The translations under genes and the position numbers were made by a program. Shown here in pieces: positions 14,365 to 21,989 of a stretch of 64,000 nt of DNA. The notes under the pieces were generated by a model that had not been told where the DNA came from, made no database searches, and was given only the letters and a program-made list of their open reading frames with translations. How positions within the stretch are numbered: the first letter of the stretch is position 1; every line of letters begins with the position of its first letter. Source of the DNA: W2P13-069 sp051876105 (lineage in GTDB: Bacteria > Actinomycetota > Coriobacteriia > Coriobacteriales > QAMH01); NCBI GenBank assembly GCA_051876105.1, contig JBJEHN010000045.1, positions 20,457 through 84,456 on the forward strand. Direction: 5' to 3'.

Positions 14365-15195
14365 ATGGGAGTCAAACAGTACAAGCCGACTTCTCCTGGT
14401 CGCCGTCATCAGACGGTCTCTGACTTCGCAGAGATCACGACCAACAAGCCCGAGAAGTCTCTTCTGGAGCCCTTGCCCAAGAAGGCAGGCCGCAACAACT
14501 ACGGTCGCATCACCTGCCGTCACCAGGGCGGTGGCCATAAGCGCAAGTATCGCAAGATCGACTTCAAGCGCAACAAGGACGGCGTGCCCGCCAAGGTCGC
14601 AACCATCGAGTACGACCCCAACCGCTCCGCACGCATCGCCCTGCTGCACTATGCAGACGGCTCCAAGGCCTACATCCTGCATCCCAAGGGCCTGAAGGTC
14701 GGCGACAAGGTCGAGTCCGGCCCCAACGCAGACATCAAGCCCGGCAACGCCCTGCCCCTGGCCAACATCCCCGTGGGTACCCTGATCCACGCCGTTGAGT
14801 TCCAGCCCGGCAAGGGTGCCGCCATGGCCCGCTCCGCCGGCACCAGCATCCAGCTGATGGGCAAGGAGGGCGGCTACGCCATCCTCCGCATGCCCTCCTC
14901 CGAGATGCGCCGCGTGCTCCTCACCTGCCGCGCTACCGTCGGCGAGGTCGGCAACGCCGAGCATGCCAACATCACCATCGGCAAGGCAGGCCGCAAGCGC
15001 TGGATGGGCGTCCGTCCCACCGTCCGCGGTACCGTCATGAACCCCGTCGACCATCCCCATGGTGGTGGCGAGGGCAAGAACAAGTCCGCAGGCCGTCATC
15101 CTGTCACTCCGTGGGGCATCCCCACCAAGGGCCATCGCACCCGTGACAAGAAGAAGTACAGCCAGCGCCTGATCATCCGCCGCCGCAAGAAGTAG
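14365..15195 (+). CDS. rplB: 50S ribosomal protein L2
   Basis: A 276-residue L2 (GVKQYKPTSPGRRHQTVSDF at the start; the HPHGGGEGKN motif near the C terminus with the conserved His needed for peptidyl transfer). It bridges the subunits and supports tRNA binding. The start is ATG 14365 behind GAAAGGAGAA; the frame is open upstream but unrelated. Confidence 0.98.
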   Translation: MGVKQYKPTSPGRRHQTVSDFAEITTNKPEKSLLEPLPKKAGRNNYGRITCRHQGGGHKRKYRKIDFKRNKDGVPAKVATIEYDPNRSARIALLHYADGSKAYILHPKGLKVGDKVESGPNADIKPGNALPLANIPVGTLIHAVEFQPGKGAAMARSAGTSIQLMGKEGGYAILRMPSSEMRRVLLTCRATVGEVGNAEHANITIGKAGRKRWMGVRPTVRGTVMNPVDHPHGGGEGKNKSAGRHPVTPWGIPTKGHRTRDKKKYSQRLIIRRRKK

Positions 15196-15215
15196 CTTGA
15201 AGGAGGAATAACACT

Positions 15216-15476
15216 ATGAGCCGCAGTCTCAAGAAGGGCCCCTTCGTGGAGCCGCGCCTCCTCGAGCGCATCATCAAGATGAACGAGGCAGGCGAGAAGA
15301 ACGTGGTGAAGACCTGGAGCCGTTCCTCCACGATCTTCCCCGAGATGGTGGGCCACACCATCGCCGTGCATGACGGCCGCCGTCATGTCCCCGTGTACGT
15401 CACCGAGTCCATGGTCGGGCACAAGCTGGGCGAGTTCGCCCCCACCCGCACCTTCAAGGGCCACAAGGTTAAGTAG
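15216..15476 (+). CDS. rpsS: 30S ribosomal protein S19
   Basis: An 86-residue S19 (MSRSLKKGPFVEPRL; RSSTIFPEMVGHTIAVHDGR). It binds the 30S head with S13 near the A-site tRNA and intersubunit bridge. AAGGAGG lies upstream of ATG 15216. Short spacers to rplB and rplV fit one operon. Confidence 0.98.
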   Translation: MSRSLKKGPFVEPRLLERIIKMNEAGEKNVVKTWSRSSTIFPEMVGHTIAVHDGRRHVPVYVTESMVGHKLGEFAPTRTFKGHKVK

Positions 15477-15490
15477 GAGAGGAGAGCACA

Positions 15491-15829
15491 ATGGAAGCAA
15501 AGGCAATCGCCCGTTACGTGCGCGTCTCTCCCCGCAAGGCCCGCATCGTAATCGACCAGGTTCGCGGTAAGGACGTCATCGCCGCCCAGGAGATCCTCGC
15601 GTTCAACGAGCGCGCAATCGCCGAGGTCGTGGCTAAGGTCGTCAACTCCGCAGCCGCCAACGCACAGGACCGCTTCGGTCTCCGCCCCGAGAGCCTTGTG
15701 ATCAAGGCCGCTTACGTGGACGAGGGCCCCACCATGAAGCGCTTCCGTCCCCGTGCAAAGGGTGCAGCTAGCAAGATCCGCAAGCGCACCAGCCACATCA
15801 CCGTCATCGTCGCACCGAAGGAGGCGTAA
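15491..15829 (+). CDS. rplV: 50S ribosomal protein L22
   Basis: A 112-residue L22 (AIARYVRVSPRKARIVIDQV; MKRFRPRAKGAASKIRKRTS). Its long beta hairpin lines the exit tunnel together with L4; changes there give macrolide resistance in other species. No change stands out here. Only 3 nt separate it from rpsC. Confidence 0.98.
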   Translation: MEAKAIARYVRVSPRKARIVIDQVRGKDVIAAQEILAFNERAIAEVVAKVVNSAAANAQDRFGLRPESLVIKAAYVDEGPTMKRFRPRAKGAASKIRKRTSHITVIVAPKEA

Positions 15830-15832
15830 AGC

Positions 15833-16537
15833 ATGGGTCAGAAGGTTCTGCCTACCGGTTTCCGCCTCGGTATTACCGAGAACTGGCGCAGCCGCTGGTA
15901 CGCTGACAAGGATTATGCAGCTACCCTCAAGAACGACATGGAGCTGCGCAACTTCGCTGAGAAGAAGCTGGCAGGCGCTGCGCTCTCCAAGGTCGAGATC
16001 GAGCGCGCTGGCGACAAGGTCAAGGTCATCCTGACCACCGCCCGCCCCGGCATCGTCATCGGCAAGAAGGGCGCCGAGGTCGACAACCTCCGCAAGGAGC
16101 TCGAGACCATCGCCGGCGGCAAGGTCGCCGTCGAGGTCGTCGAGGTCAAGCGCCCCGAGCTTGACGCCAACCTGGTCGCCCAGTCTATCGCCGACCAGCT
16201 GGAGGGCCGCGTCGCCTTCCGTCGCGCAATGCGCAAGGCCGTTCAGTCCGCCCGCAAGTCCGGCGCCAAGGGTATCCGTATCCAGTGCTCCGGCCGCCTG
16301 GGTGGCGCTGAGATGAGCCGCCGCGAGTGGTACCGCGAGGGTCGCGTGCCCCTGCATACCCTCCGCGCCCAGATCGACTATGGTTTCGCAACCGCACACA
16401 CCACCATGGGCTCTTGCGGCATCAAGGTGTGGGTCTACTACGGTGAGGTTCTGCCTGGTCAGAAGCCTTCCAACCCCGCACTCGAGGGTGTCTCCAACCA
16501 GCGCCGTGGCCGCGGTCGCCGCGAGGGGAGGAACTAA
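15833..16537 (+). CDS. rpsC: 30S ribosomal protein S3
   Basis: A 234-residue S3 with the N-terminal MGQKVLPTGFRLGI block, the KH domain (IVIGKKGAEVDNLRKEL) and the C-terminal domain (GRLGGAEMSRREWYREGRVP). It forms part of the mRNA entry channel with helicase activity. The Arg/Gly-rich tail (QRRGRGRREGRN) is short, as usual for Gram-positives. Confidence 0.98.
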   Translation: MGQKVLPTGFRLGITENWRSRWYADKDYAATLKNDMELRNFAEKKLAGAALSKVEIERAGDKVKVILTTARPGIVIGKKGAEVDNLRKELETIAGGKVAVEVVEVKRPELDANLVAQSIADQLEGRVAFRRAMRKAVQSARKSGAKGIRIQCSGRLGGAEMSRREWYREGRVPLHTLRAQIDYGFATAHTTMGSCGIKVWVYYGEVLPGQKPSNPALEGVSNQRRGRGRREGRN

Positions 16538-16540
16538 ACA

Positions 16541-16966
16541 ATGCTGATGCCTAAGCGCGTTAAGCACCGCAAGGTGCAGCGTGGCTCCATGAAGGGCCAT
16601 GCAAAGGGTGGCACCACCCTGAACTACGGCTTCTGCGGTATCCAGGCCCTCGAGGCACACTGGATCACCAACCGCCAGATCGAGGCTGCCCGTATCGCCA
16701 TGACCCGCTACATGAAGCGCGGTGGCAAGGTGTACATCAACATCTTCCCGGACAAGCCCATCACCAAGAAGCCTGCCGAGACCCGCATGGGCTCCGGCAA
16801 GGGCAACCCCGAGGAGTGGGTGGCTGTCGTCAAGCCGGGCCGCATCATGTTCGAGATCGACGGCGTGGCCCCCGAGATCGCACGCGAGGCAATGCGTCTG
16901 GCCATCCAGAAGCTGCCCATCAAGTGCAAGATGGTCTTCCGCGAGACCGAGAAGGAAGGTGAGTAA
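16541..16966 (+). CDS. rplP: 50S ribosomal protein L16
   Basis: A 141-residue L16 (MLMPKRVKHRKVQRG; GRIMFEIDGVAPEIAREAMR). It organises the A-site region of the 50S subunit. Three bases separate it from rpsC and three from rpmC. Confidence 0.98.
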   Translation: MLMPKRVKHRKVQRGSMKGHAKGGTTLNYGFCGIQALEAHWITNRQIEAARIAMTRYMKRGGKVYINIFPDKPITKKPAETRMGSGKGNPEEWVAVVKPGRIMFEIDGVAPEIAREAMRLAIQKLPIKCKMVFRETEKEGE

Positions 16967-16969
16967 AGA

Positions 16970-17170
16970 ATGAAGGCTGCCGAACTGCGTGAGCTCAGCA
17001 CTGCTGACCTGAACGTCAAGCTCGAGGAGGCTCGTTCCGAGCTCTTCAACCTCCGCTTCCAGATGGCCACCAGCCAGCTGGAGAACACGGCCCGCATCAA
17101 GACCGTGAAGAAGGACATTGCCCGCATTCTCACCGAGCTTCGCGCTCGCGAGATCGCCGCTGAGAAGTAA
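16970..17170 (+). CDS. rpmC: 50S ribosomal protein L29
   Basis: A 66-residue, two-helix L29 (MKAAELRELSTADLNVKLEE; NTARIKTVKKDIARILTELR). It lies next to L23 at the tunnel exit. The start overlaps a GAAGG-type ribosome site in the end of rplP. Confidence 0.97.
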   Translation: MKAAELRELSTADLNVKLEEARSELFNLRFQMATSQLENTARIKTVKKDIARILTELRAREIAAEK

Positions 17171-17180
17171 GGAGTACACG

Positions 17181-17441
17181 ATGAGCGAAGAGCGCGGTCG
17201 TCGTAAGGTCCGCCAGGGCGTTGTCGTCTCTGCGGCCAATGACAAAACCATCGTCGTGCAGGTCAAGGAGCGCAAGCCGCACCGGGTCTACAAGAAGATG
17301 ATGACCACCACCAAGAAGTTCCACGCCCATGACGAGGGCAACATCGCTGGTGTGGGCGACACCGTCCGCATCCAGGAGACCCGCCCCCTGTCCAAGATGA
17401 AGCGCTGGCGCCTTGTCGAGATCGTCGAGAAGGCCAAGTAA
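17181..17441 (+). CDS. rpsQ: 30S ribosomal protein S17
   Basis: An 86-residue OB-fold S17 (GVVVSAANDKTIVVQVKERK; VGDTVRIQETRPLSKMKRWR). A primary 16S rRNA binder. ATG 17181 follows AAGGAG; a longer upstream frame overlaps rpmC and is not used. Confidence 0.97.
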   Translation: MSEERGRRKVRQGVVVSAANDKTIVVQVKERKPHRVYKKMMTTTKKFHAHDEGNIAGVGDTVRIQETRPLSKMKRWRLVEIVEKAK

Positions 17442-17470
17442 AAACCTGCTAACCAGAAAGGTATGTTTCG

Positions 17471-17839
17471 ATGATTCAGATGCAAAGCATGCTGGCTGTC
17501 GCCGACAACTCTGGTGCGCGCAAGGTTCAGTGCATCAAGGTTCTGGGTGGCTCCAAGCGCCGCTATGCCGGTCTCGGCGACGTGATCGTCTGCAGCGTCA
17601 AGGAAGCCGCTCCCAACGGCCAGGTCAAGAAGGGCGATGTCGTTCGCTGCGTCATCGTCCGCGTTAAGAAGGAAGTCCGCCGCAAGGACGGCTCCTACAT
17701 CAAGTTCGACCAGAACGCCGCTGTTCTGGTGAACGCAGACGGCTCCCCCCGCGGCACCCGTATTTTCGGGCCCGTCGCTCGCGAGCTGCGCGACAAGAAG
17801 TTCATGAAGATCGTCTCCCTCGCCCCCGAGACGCTGTAA
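17471..17839 (+). CDS. rplN: 50S ribosomal protein L14
   Basis: A 122-residue L14 (MIQMQSMLAVADNSGARKVQ; RGTRIFGPVARELRDKKFMK). It forms an intersubunit bridge with 16S rRNA helix 14 and is the target of ribosome silencing factor RsfS. It has the family length and no oddities. Confidence 0.98.
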   Translation: MIQMQSMLAVADNSGARKVQCIKVLGGSKRRYAGLGDVIVCSVKEAAPNGQVKKGDVVRCVIVRVKKEVRRKDGSYIKFDQNAAVLVNADGSPRGTRIFGPVARELRDKKFMKIVSLAPETL

Positions 17840-17852
17840 GGAGGTATGAGAG

Positions 17853-18167
17853 ATGGCTATGAAGATCAAGACCGGTGACAAGGTCAAGGTTCTCTGCGGC
17901 AAGGACAAGGGCACCGAGGCCGAGGTTATCGCAGCGTTCCCCCGCGAGCGCAAGGTCAAGGTCCAGGGCGTGGCTGTTGTGAAGAAGCACTGCAAGCCCA
18001 CCCAGGCAAACCCCAACGGTGGCATCATCGAGAAGGAGGCCAAGATCGACGTGTCCAACGTCATGCTGATCTGCCCCAACTGCGGTCTGCCCACCCGCGT
18101 CAAGTCCGACCGCTCCACCGGCAAGCGCGTCCGCGTTTGCAAGAAGTGCGGTAAGAACATCGACTAA
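17853..18167 (+). CDS. rplX: 50S ribosomal protein L24, zinc-finger form
   Basis: A 104-residue L24 (KIKTGDKVKVLCGKDKGTEA, KOW motif). The C terminus holds two CxxC pairs, CPNCGLPTRVKS and VCKKCGK, a zinc-ribbon that many L24 proteins lack. One of the two assembly initiators of the 50S subunit. AAGGAGGT precedes ATG 17853. A 141-nt structured spacer follows before rplE. Confidence 0.97.
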   Translation: MAMKIKTGDKVKVLCGKDKGTEAEVIAAFPRERKVKVQGVAVVKKHCKPTQANPNGGIIEKEAKIDVSNVMLICPNCGLPTRVKSDRSTGKRVRVCKKCGKNID

Positions 18168-18197
18168 CAGGGTGCGCGCCACTGGCGCACACCCGCT

Positions 18198-18224
18198 GCT
18201 GCGGGGGCCGCATGCCCCCGCAGC
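18198..18224 (+). other. strong hairpin in the rplX-rplE spacer
   Basis: Eleven perfect G/C-rich pairs (18198-18208 with 18214-18224) around a 5-nt loop. A weaker stem lies just before it (18173-18193), and GGGG/CCCC pairing after it. There is no T-tract. The spacer 18168-18308 holds no ORF. Confidence 0.55.
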
Positions 18225-18308
18225 GCATGTGTACTGACAGGCCCCAGGGCACCCTGCCCCGGGGGGTGAGGTTGGAACCCCACCTTAAATCTCGTAAGGA
18301 GTAAAGAA

Positions 18309-18857
18309 ATGGCACCTCGTCTTCAGGAGAAGTACAAGAACGAGATCGCCCCTGCCCTCAAGGAGCAGCTCGGCATCGAGAACGTCAACTGCGTCCCCAA
18401 GCTGACCAAGATCGTGGTCAACATGGGCGTTGGTGAGGCCGCAACCGACAGCAAGGCCATCGACGCCGCTGTCAACGACCTGCGCATCATCACCGGCCAG
18501 CAGCCCATGATCTGCCGCGCCAAGAAGTCCATCGCGAGCTTCAAGCTGCGTGCCGGCATGCCCATCGGCTGCAAGGTCACCCTGCGTGGCGAGCGTATGT
18601 ACGAGTTCTTCGACCGCCTGCTGGCCACTGCGATCCCCCGCATCCGCGACTTCCGCGGCCTGTCCGCCACCTCCTTCGACGGCAACGGCAACTACTCCAT
18701 GGGCGTCTCCGAGCAGCTGATCTTCCCGGAGATCGACTACGACAAGGTCGACAAGACCCGCGGCATGGACATCACCTTCGTGACCACCGCCACCACCGAC
18801 GAGCACTGCAAGGCACTGCTCGACGCATTCGGCTTCCCCTTCAAGCGCACCAAGTAA
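18309..18857 (+). CDS. rplE: 50S ribosomal protein L5
   Basis: A 182-residue L5 (LQEKYKNEIAPALKEQLGIE; KIVVNMGVGEA). It binds 5S rRNA with L18 and contacts the P-site tRNA. It is preceded by the hairpin-bearing spacer and followed by a strong intrinsic terminator, so it may be expressed partly apart from the genes around it. ATG 18309 follows AAGGAG. Confidence 0.98.
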   Translation: MAPRLQEKYKNEIAPALKEQLGIENVNCVPKLTKIVVNMGVGEAATDSKAIDAAVNDLRIITGQQPMICRAKKSIASFKLRAGMPIGCKVTLRGERMYEFFDRLLATAIPRIRDFRGLSATSFDGNGNYSMGVSEQLIFPEIDYDKVDKTRGMDITFVTTATTDEHCKALLDAFGFPFKRTK

Positions 18858-18902
18858 GCGCGCCTCAAAAGGAGCAGCCGCCTTCCCGGCAGGGGAGGCT
18901 GT

Positions 18903-18939
18903 GAAAGTGGACCGTGAGTAAAATTCACGGTCCACTTTC
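18903..18939 (+). terminator. internal terminator/attenuator between rplE and rpsZ
   Basis: A perfect 15-bp stem (18903-18917 with 18925-18939) and a 7-nt loop, followed by TTGTGTTTTG. This is the strongest intrinsic-terminator shape within the ribosomal cluster. TATACA at 18959-18964 downstream could be a -10 that restarts transcription, with only a weak -35. Confidence 0.8.
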
Positions 18940-19002
18940 TTGTGTTTTGTGAGAGAATATACAACTGTCCCGTTTTATGTGTTCTATTTAGGAGGCATTG
19001 CA

Positions 19003-19188
19003 TTGGCAAAGAAATCGATGATCGCCAAGGCCAAGCGCGAGCCCAAGTACAGCACTCGCAGCTACACTCGCTGCAACCGCTGCGGTCGACCCCATTCCGT
19101 CTACCGCAAGTTCGGTCTGTGCCGTGTTTGTCTTCGTGAGATGGCCCTCAGAGGCGAGCTTCCCGGTGTCCGCAAAGCCAGCTGGTAG
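19003..19188 (+). CDS. rpsZ: 30S ribosomal protein S14, zinc (type Z)
   Basis: A 61-residue short S14 with two CxxC pairs, CNRCGRPHSVY and LCRVCLRE, binding one zinc ion. It is needed late in assembly of the 30S head. It starts at a TTG (19003), eight bases after GGAGG; the reading frame extends upstream to 18940 but that part has no S14 similarity. It directly follows the internal terminator. Confidence 0.96.
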   Translation: MAKKSMIAKAKREPKYSTRSYTRCNRCGRPHSVYRKFGLCRVCLREMALRGELPGVRKASW

Positions 19189-19305
19189 GATCAAGTCTTT
19201 CCAGACAGGCCCAGCGTAGAGCCGGGCTGCCCCGAGAAGGCGCGGCCGCTACGGGCGGCAGCGAACCACTCAGACGCAGTCATCAATGAACTATAGGAGG
19301 AATCA

Positions 19306-19704
19306 ATGAGCGTCACCGATCCCATCGCAGACATGCTTACGCGCATCCGTAACGCAAATGCTGCGAGCCATCAGACGGTTTCCATGCCGTCTTCCAAGAA
19401 GCTCGTGGAGATTGCCCGCATCCTCAAGGAGGAGGGCTACATCACCGAGTATGAGGTCATCGAGAAGGCACCTCAGAACGAGCTGAACATCACCCTCAAG
19501 TACGGTCCCAAGAAGTCCAAGGTCATCAAGGGCATCCGCCGCATCTCCAAGCCCGGCCTGCGCATCTACGCCGGCCGCGACGAGCTGCCCCGCGTCCTCG
19601 GCGGCCTGGGTACCGCTATCATCTCCACCTCCAAGGGTGTCATGACCGACCGCGACGCACGCCTTGCCGGCGTCGGCGGCGAGGTCCTGGCATACGTCTG
19701 GTAA
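19306..19704 (+). CDS. rpsH: 30S ribosomal protein S8
   Basis: A 132-residue S8 (VTDPIADMLTRIRNANAASH; GVMTDRDARLAGVGGEVLAYVW). A central 16S rRNA binder and, in E. coli, repressor of the spc operon. AGGAGG lies upstream of ATG 19306. The 117-nt spacer before it (19189-19305) is gene-free and G/C-rich, with small hairpins. Confidence 0.98.
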   Translation: MSVTDPIADMLTRIRNANAASHQTVSMPSSKKLVEIARILKEEGYITEYEVIEKAPQNELNITLKYGPKKSKVIKGIRRISKPGLRIYAGRDELPRVLGGLGTAIISTSKGVMTDRDARLAGVGGEVLAYVW

Positions 19705-19730
19705 TCGGTTAACGGAAAGGAGCAAGTTAC

Positions 19731-20270
19731 ATGTCTCGTATCGGTAAACTGCCCGTCTCCGTTCCTGCCGGAGTCGAGGTTTCCATCAACGGCAACGAGG
19801 TGACTGTCAAGGGCCCCAAGGGCGAGCTCACCCGTAGCTTCTACAGCGCTCTCACCATCGAGCAGGCCGAGGACGGCTCCATCGTCGTCACCCGCCCTGA
19901 TGACGAGCGCGACTCCCGTGCACAGCACGGCCTGACCCGCACCCTGATCAACAACATGGTCGTCGGTGTCTCCGAGGGCTACTCCAAGACCCTCGAGCTC
20001 GTCGGCGTCGGCTACCGCGCCGCCATCAAGGGCGACAAGCTCGAGATGAACCTCGGCTTCTCCCACCCCGTGATCATCGAGAAGCCCGAGGGCATCACGT
20101 TCGAGTGCCCCGACCAGGCAAAGATCGTTGTCTCCGGTATCGACAAGCAGCAGGTCGGCCAGGTTGCAGCAGATATCCGCAAGTGGCGCAAGCCCGAGCC
20201 TTACAAGGGCAAGGGTATCCGCTACCAGGGCGAGCATATCCGCCGCAAGGAAGGCAAGACCGCTAAGTAG
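19731..20270 (+). CDS. rplF: 50S ribosomal protein L6
   Basis: A 179-residue L6 with the duplicated fold (SRIGKLPVSVPAGVEVSING; the C-terminal KWRKPEPYKGKGIRYQGEHI). It sits at the base of the L7/L12 stalk near the factor-binding site. Usual length. Confidence 0.98.
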   Translation: MSRIGKLPVSVPAGVEVSINGNEVTVKGPKGELTRSFYSALTIEQAEDGSIVVTRPDDERDSRAQHGLTRTLINNMVVGVSEGYSKTLELVGVGYRAAIKGDKLEMNLGFSHPVIIEKPEGITFECPDQAKIVVSGIDKQQVGQVAADIRKWRKPEPYKGKGIRYQGEHIRRKEGKTAK

Positions 20271-20317
20271 TTACCGCCGGTCTTTGTACCGGGTGATTTC
20301 AAGGAGTGTAAGAACTT

Positions 20318-20686
20318 ATGGATAAGCAGAAGCTTAAGAGGGAGGGCCTGGCTCGTCGCCAGCGTCGCGTCCGCGGCAAGATCTCCGGCACTGCCGAGCG
20401 TCCCCGCCTGCGCGTGACCCGCTCTAACACCAACATCTACGCTCAGGTCATCGACGATGTCACCGCTACCACCCTGGTCAGCGCTTCTTCCATCGATGCC
20501 GAGTTCAAGGCCACCGGCAAGTCCGGCGGCAACATCGAGGGTGCCGCCGAGGTGGGCAAGCTCGTCGCCGAGCGTGCTCTCAAGGCTGGCATCGACACCA
20601 TCGTGTTCGACCGTGGCGGCCGCCTGTACCATGGCCGCGTCAAGGCACTCGCGGAAGGCGCCCGCGAGGCAGGCCTGAAGTTCTAG
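20318..20686 (+). CDS. rplR: 50S ribosomal protein L18
   Basis: A 122-residue L18 (RRQRRVRGKISGTAERPRLR; FDRGGRLYHGRVKALAEGAR). It binds 5S rRNA. The 47-nt spacer before it contains a small stem of CCGG-type pairs. AAGGAG precedes ATG 20318. Confidence 0.98.
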   Translation: MDKQKLKREGLARRQRRVRGKISGTAERPRLRVTRSNTNIYAQVIDDVTATTLVSASSIDAEFKATGKSGGNIEGAAEVGKLVAERALKAGIDTIVFDRGGRLYHGRVKALAEGAREAGLKF

Positions 20687-20702
20687 GAAGGGGATTGTCA
20701 GA

Positions 20703-21245
20703 ATGGCACAAAGGTCCAACAACAAGGCCAACAAGCAGGCCAACCCTGCCGTCCCTGAGCTGGAGGAGCAGGTCGTCGTCATCAACCGCGTTTCCAAGAC
20801 CGTCAAGGGCGGCCGTCGCCTGAGCCTCAGCGCGCTGGTCGTCGTGGGCAACCGCAACGGCAAGGTCGGCGTTGGCATGGGCAAGTCCGCTGAGGTGCCC
20901 CTGGCCATCTCCAAGGCCGTCGAGGACGCAAAGAAGAACATGTTCACCGTGCCCGTCACCGAGGCTGGCACCGTTCCCCACGAGGTCATCGGCGAGTTCG
21001 GCGCCGGCCGCGTGCTCATCAAGCCCGCTGTTGCAGGTACCGGTATCATCGCCGGCGGCCCCGTCCGCGCCCTGCTCGAGCTTGCAGGCATCAAGGACGT
21101 CATGTCCAAGTCCCTGGGCACCGACAACGCCATGAACGTCGTCAAGGCGGCTGCTGCCGGCCTGGCTGACCTGACCTCCCCCGAGGACGTCGCAGCCAAG
21201 CGCGGCATGGACCTCGGCAAGATCTACGGAAAGAAGGTTCAGTAA
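20703..21245 (+). CDS. rpsE: 30S ribosomal protein S5
   Basis: A 180-residue S5 with the dsRNA-binding-like domain (VSKTVKGGRRLSLSALVVVG) and the C-terminal domain (PEDVAAKRGMDLGKIYGKKV). It takes part in decoding fidelity. Its TAA overlaps the ATG of rpmD by one base. Confidence 0.98.
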   Translation: MAQRSNNKANKQANPAVPELEEQVVVINRVSKTVKGGRRLSLSALVVVGNRNGKVGVGMGKSAEVPLAISKAVEDAKKNMFTVPVTEAGTVPHEVIGEFGAGRVLIKPAVAGTGIIAGGPVRALLELAGIKDVMSKSLGTDNAMNVVKAAAAGLADLTSPEDVAAKRGMDLGKIYGKKVQ

Positions 21246-21430
21246 TGGCAGAGAAGACCCTGCGCGTGACCCAGGTGAAGTCCTCCATCGGCTACAAGAA
21301 GGACCAGCTGGCCACCCTCAAGAACCTTGGCCTCGGCAAGATCGGCCGCTCCCACGAGCTCGTCGACAACGAGTGCGTCCGCGGCATGATCTTCAAGGTC
21401 AAGCACCTCATCGAGGTCGAGGAGATCTAA
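21245..21430 (+). CDS. rpmD: 50S ribosomal protein L30
   Basis: A 61-residue L30 (LRVTQVKSSIGYKKDQLATL; HLIEVEEI). Translationally coupled to rpsE by a one-base overlap. A 117-nt spacer with a strong hairpin follows before rplO. Confidence 0.97.
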   Translation: MAEKTLRVTQVKSSIGYKKDQLATLKNLGLGKIGRSHELVDNECVRGMIFKVKHLIEVEEI

Positions 21431-21447
21431 GCACTATCTGGTAATGG

Positions 21448-21473
21448 CCGAGCCGCCCGCATGGGCGGCTCGG
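21448..21473 (+). other. hairpin in the rpmD-rplO spacer
   Basis: Eleven perfect pairs (21448-21458 with 21463-21473) around a 4-nt loop, followed by TGTTGG rather than a T-tract. A second GCCGGC/GCCGGC stem follows at about 21487-21506. Possible attenuator or RNA-processing site. Confidence 0.55.
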
Positions 21474-21547
21474 TGTTGGAAGTCTGCCGGCGGCGAGCTG
21501 CCGGCTCACCCGTATAAAGGGTGCAAGCGATTCGAAGGAGAATCCAC

Positions 21548-21988
21548 ATGAACCTGCATGACCTGAAGCCGGCTCCCGGCTCCACCCACTCCCGCAAGCG
21601 CGTCGGCCGCGGTGTCGGCTCCGGCTACGGCGGAACCTCCGGCCGCGGCATGAACGGCCAGGGCTCCCGCGCTGGCGGCACCAAGGGCCCCGGCTTTGAG
21701 GGCGGCCAGACCCCGCTGGCGATGCGCCTCCCCAAGCTGCCCGGCTTCCGCAACATCAACCGCAAGGAGTACCTGCCCGTCAACGTCTCCCGCATCGAGG
21801 CCAAGTATGAGGCTGGCGAGGTCGTGGACGGCGAGTCCCTGGTTGCCAAGGGCATCATCAAGCACGCAGACTCCCTGGTGAAGGTCCTCGGCGACGGCGA
21901 GATCACCAAGGCTGTCACCATCAAGGGCCTCAAGGTCTCCGCTTCTGCACAGGCCAAGATCGAGGCTGCCGGCGGGAAGGTCGAGTAA
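21548..21988 (+). CDS. rplO: 50S ribosomal protein L15
   Basis: A 146-residue L15 (MNLHDLKPAPGSTHSRKRVG; the glycine-rich RGVGSGYGGTSGRGMNGQGS). Late 50S assembly. ATG 21548 is preceded by GAAGGAGAA; an upstream in-frame ATG (21521) is not used. Just one base lies between its stop and the secY GTG, as in the usual rplO-secY pair. Confidence 0.97.
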   Translation: MNLHDLKPAPGSTHSRKRVGRGVGSGYGGTSGRGMNGQGSRAGGTKGPGFEGGQTPLAMRLPKLPGFRNINRKEYLPVNVSRIEAKYEAGEVVDGESLVAKGIIKHADSLVKVLGDGEITKAVTIKGLKVSASAQAKIEAAGGKVE

Positions 21989-21989
21989 C

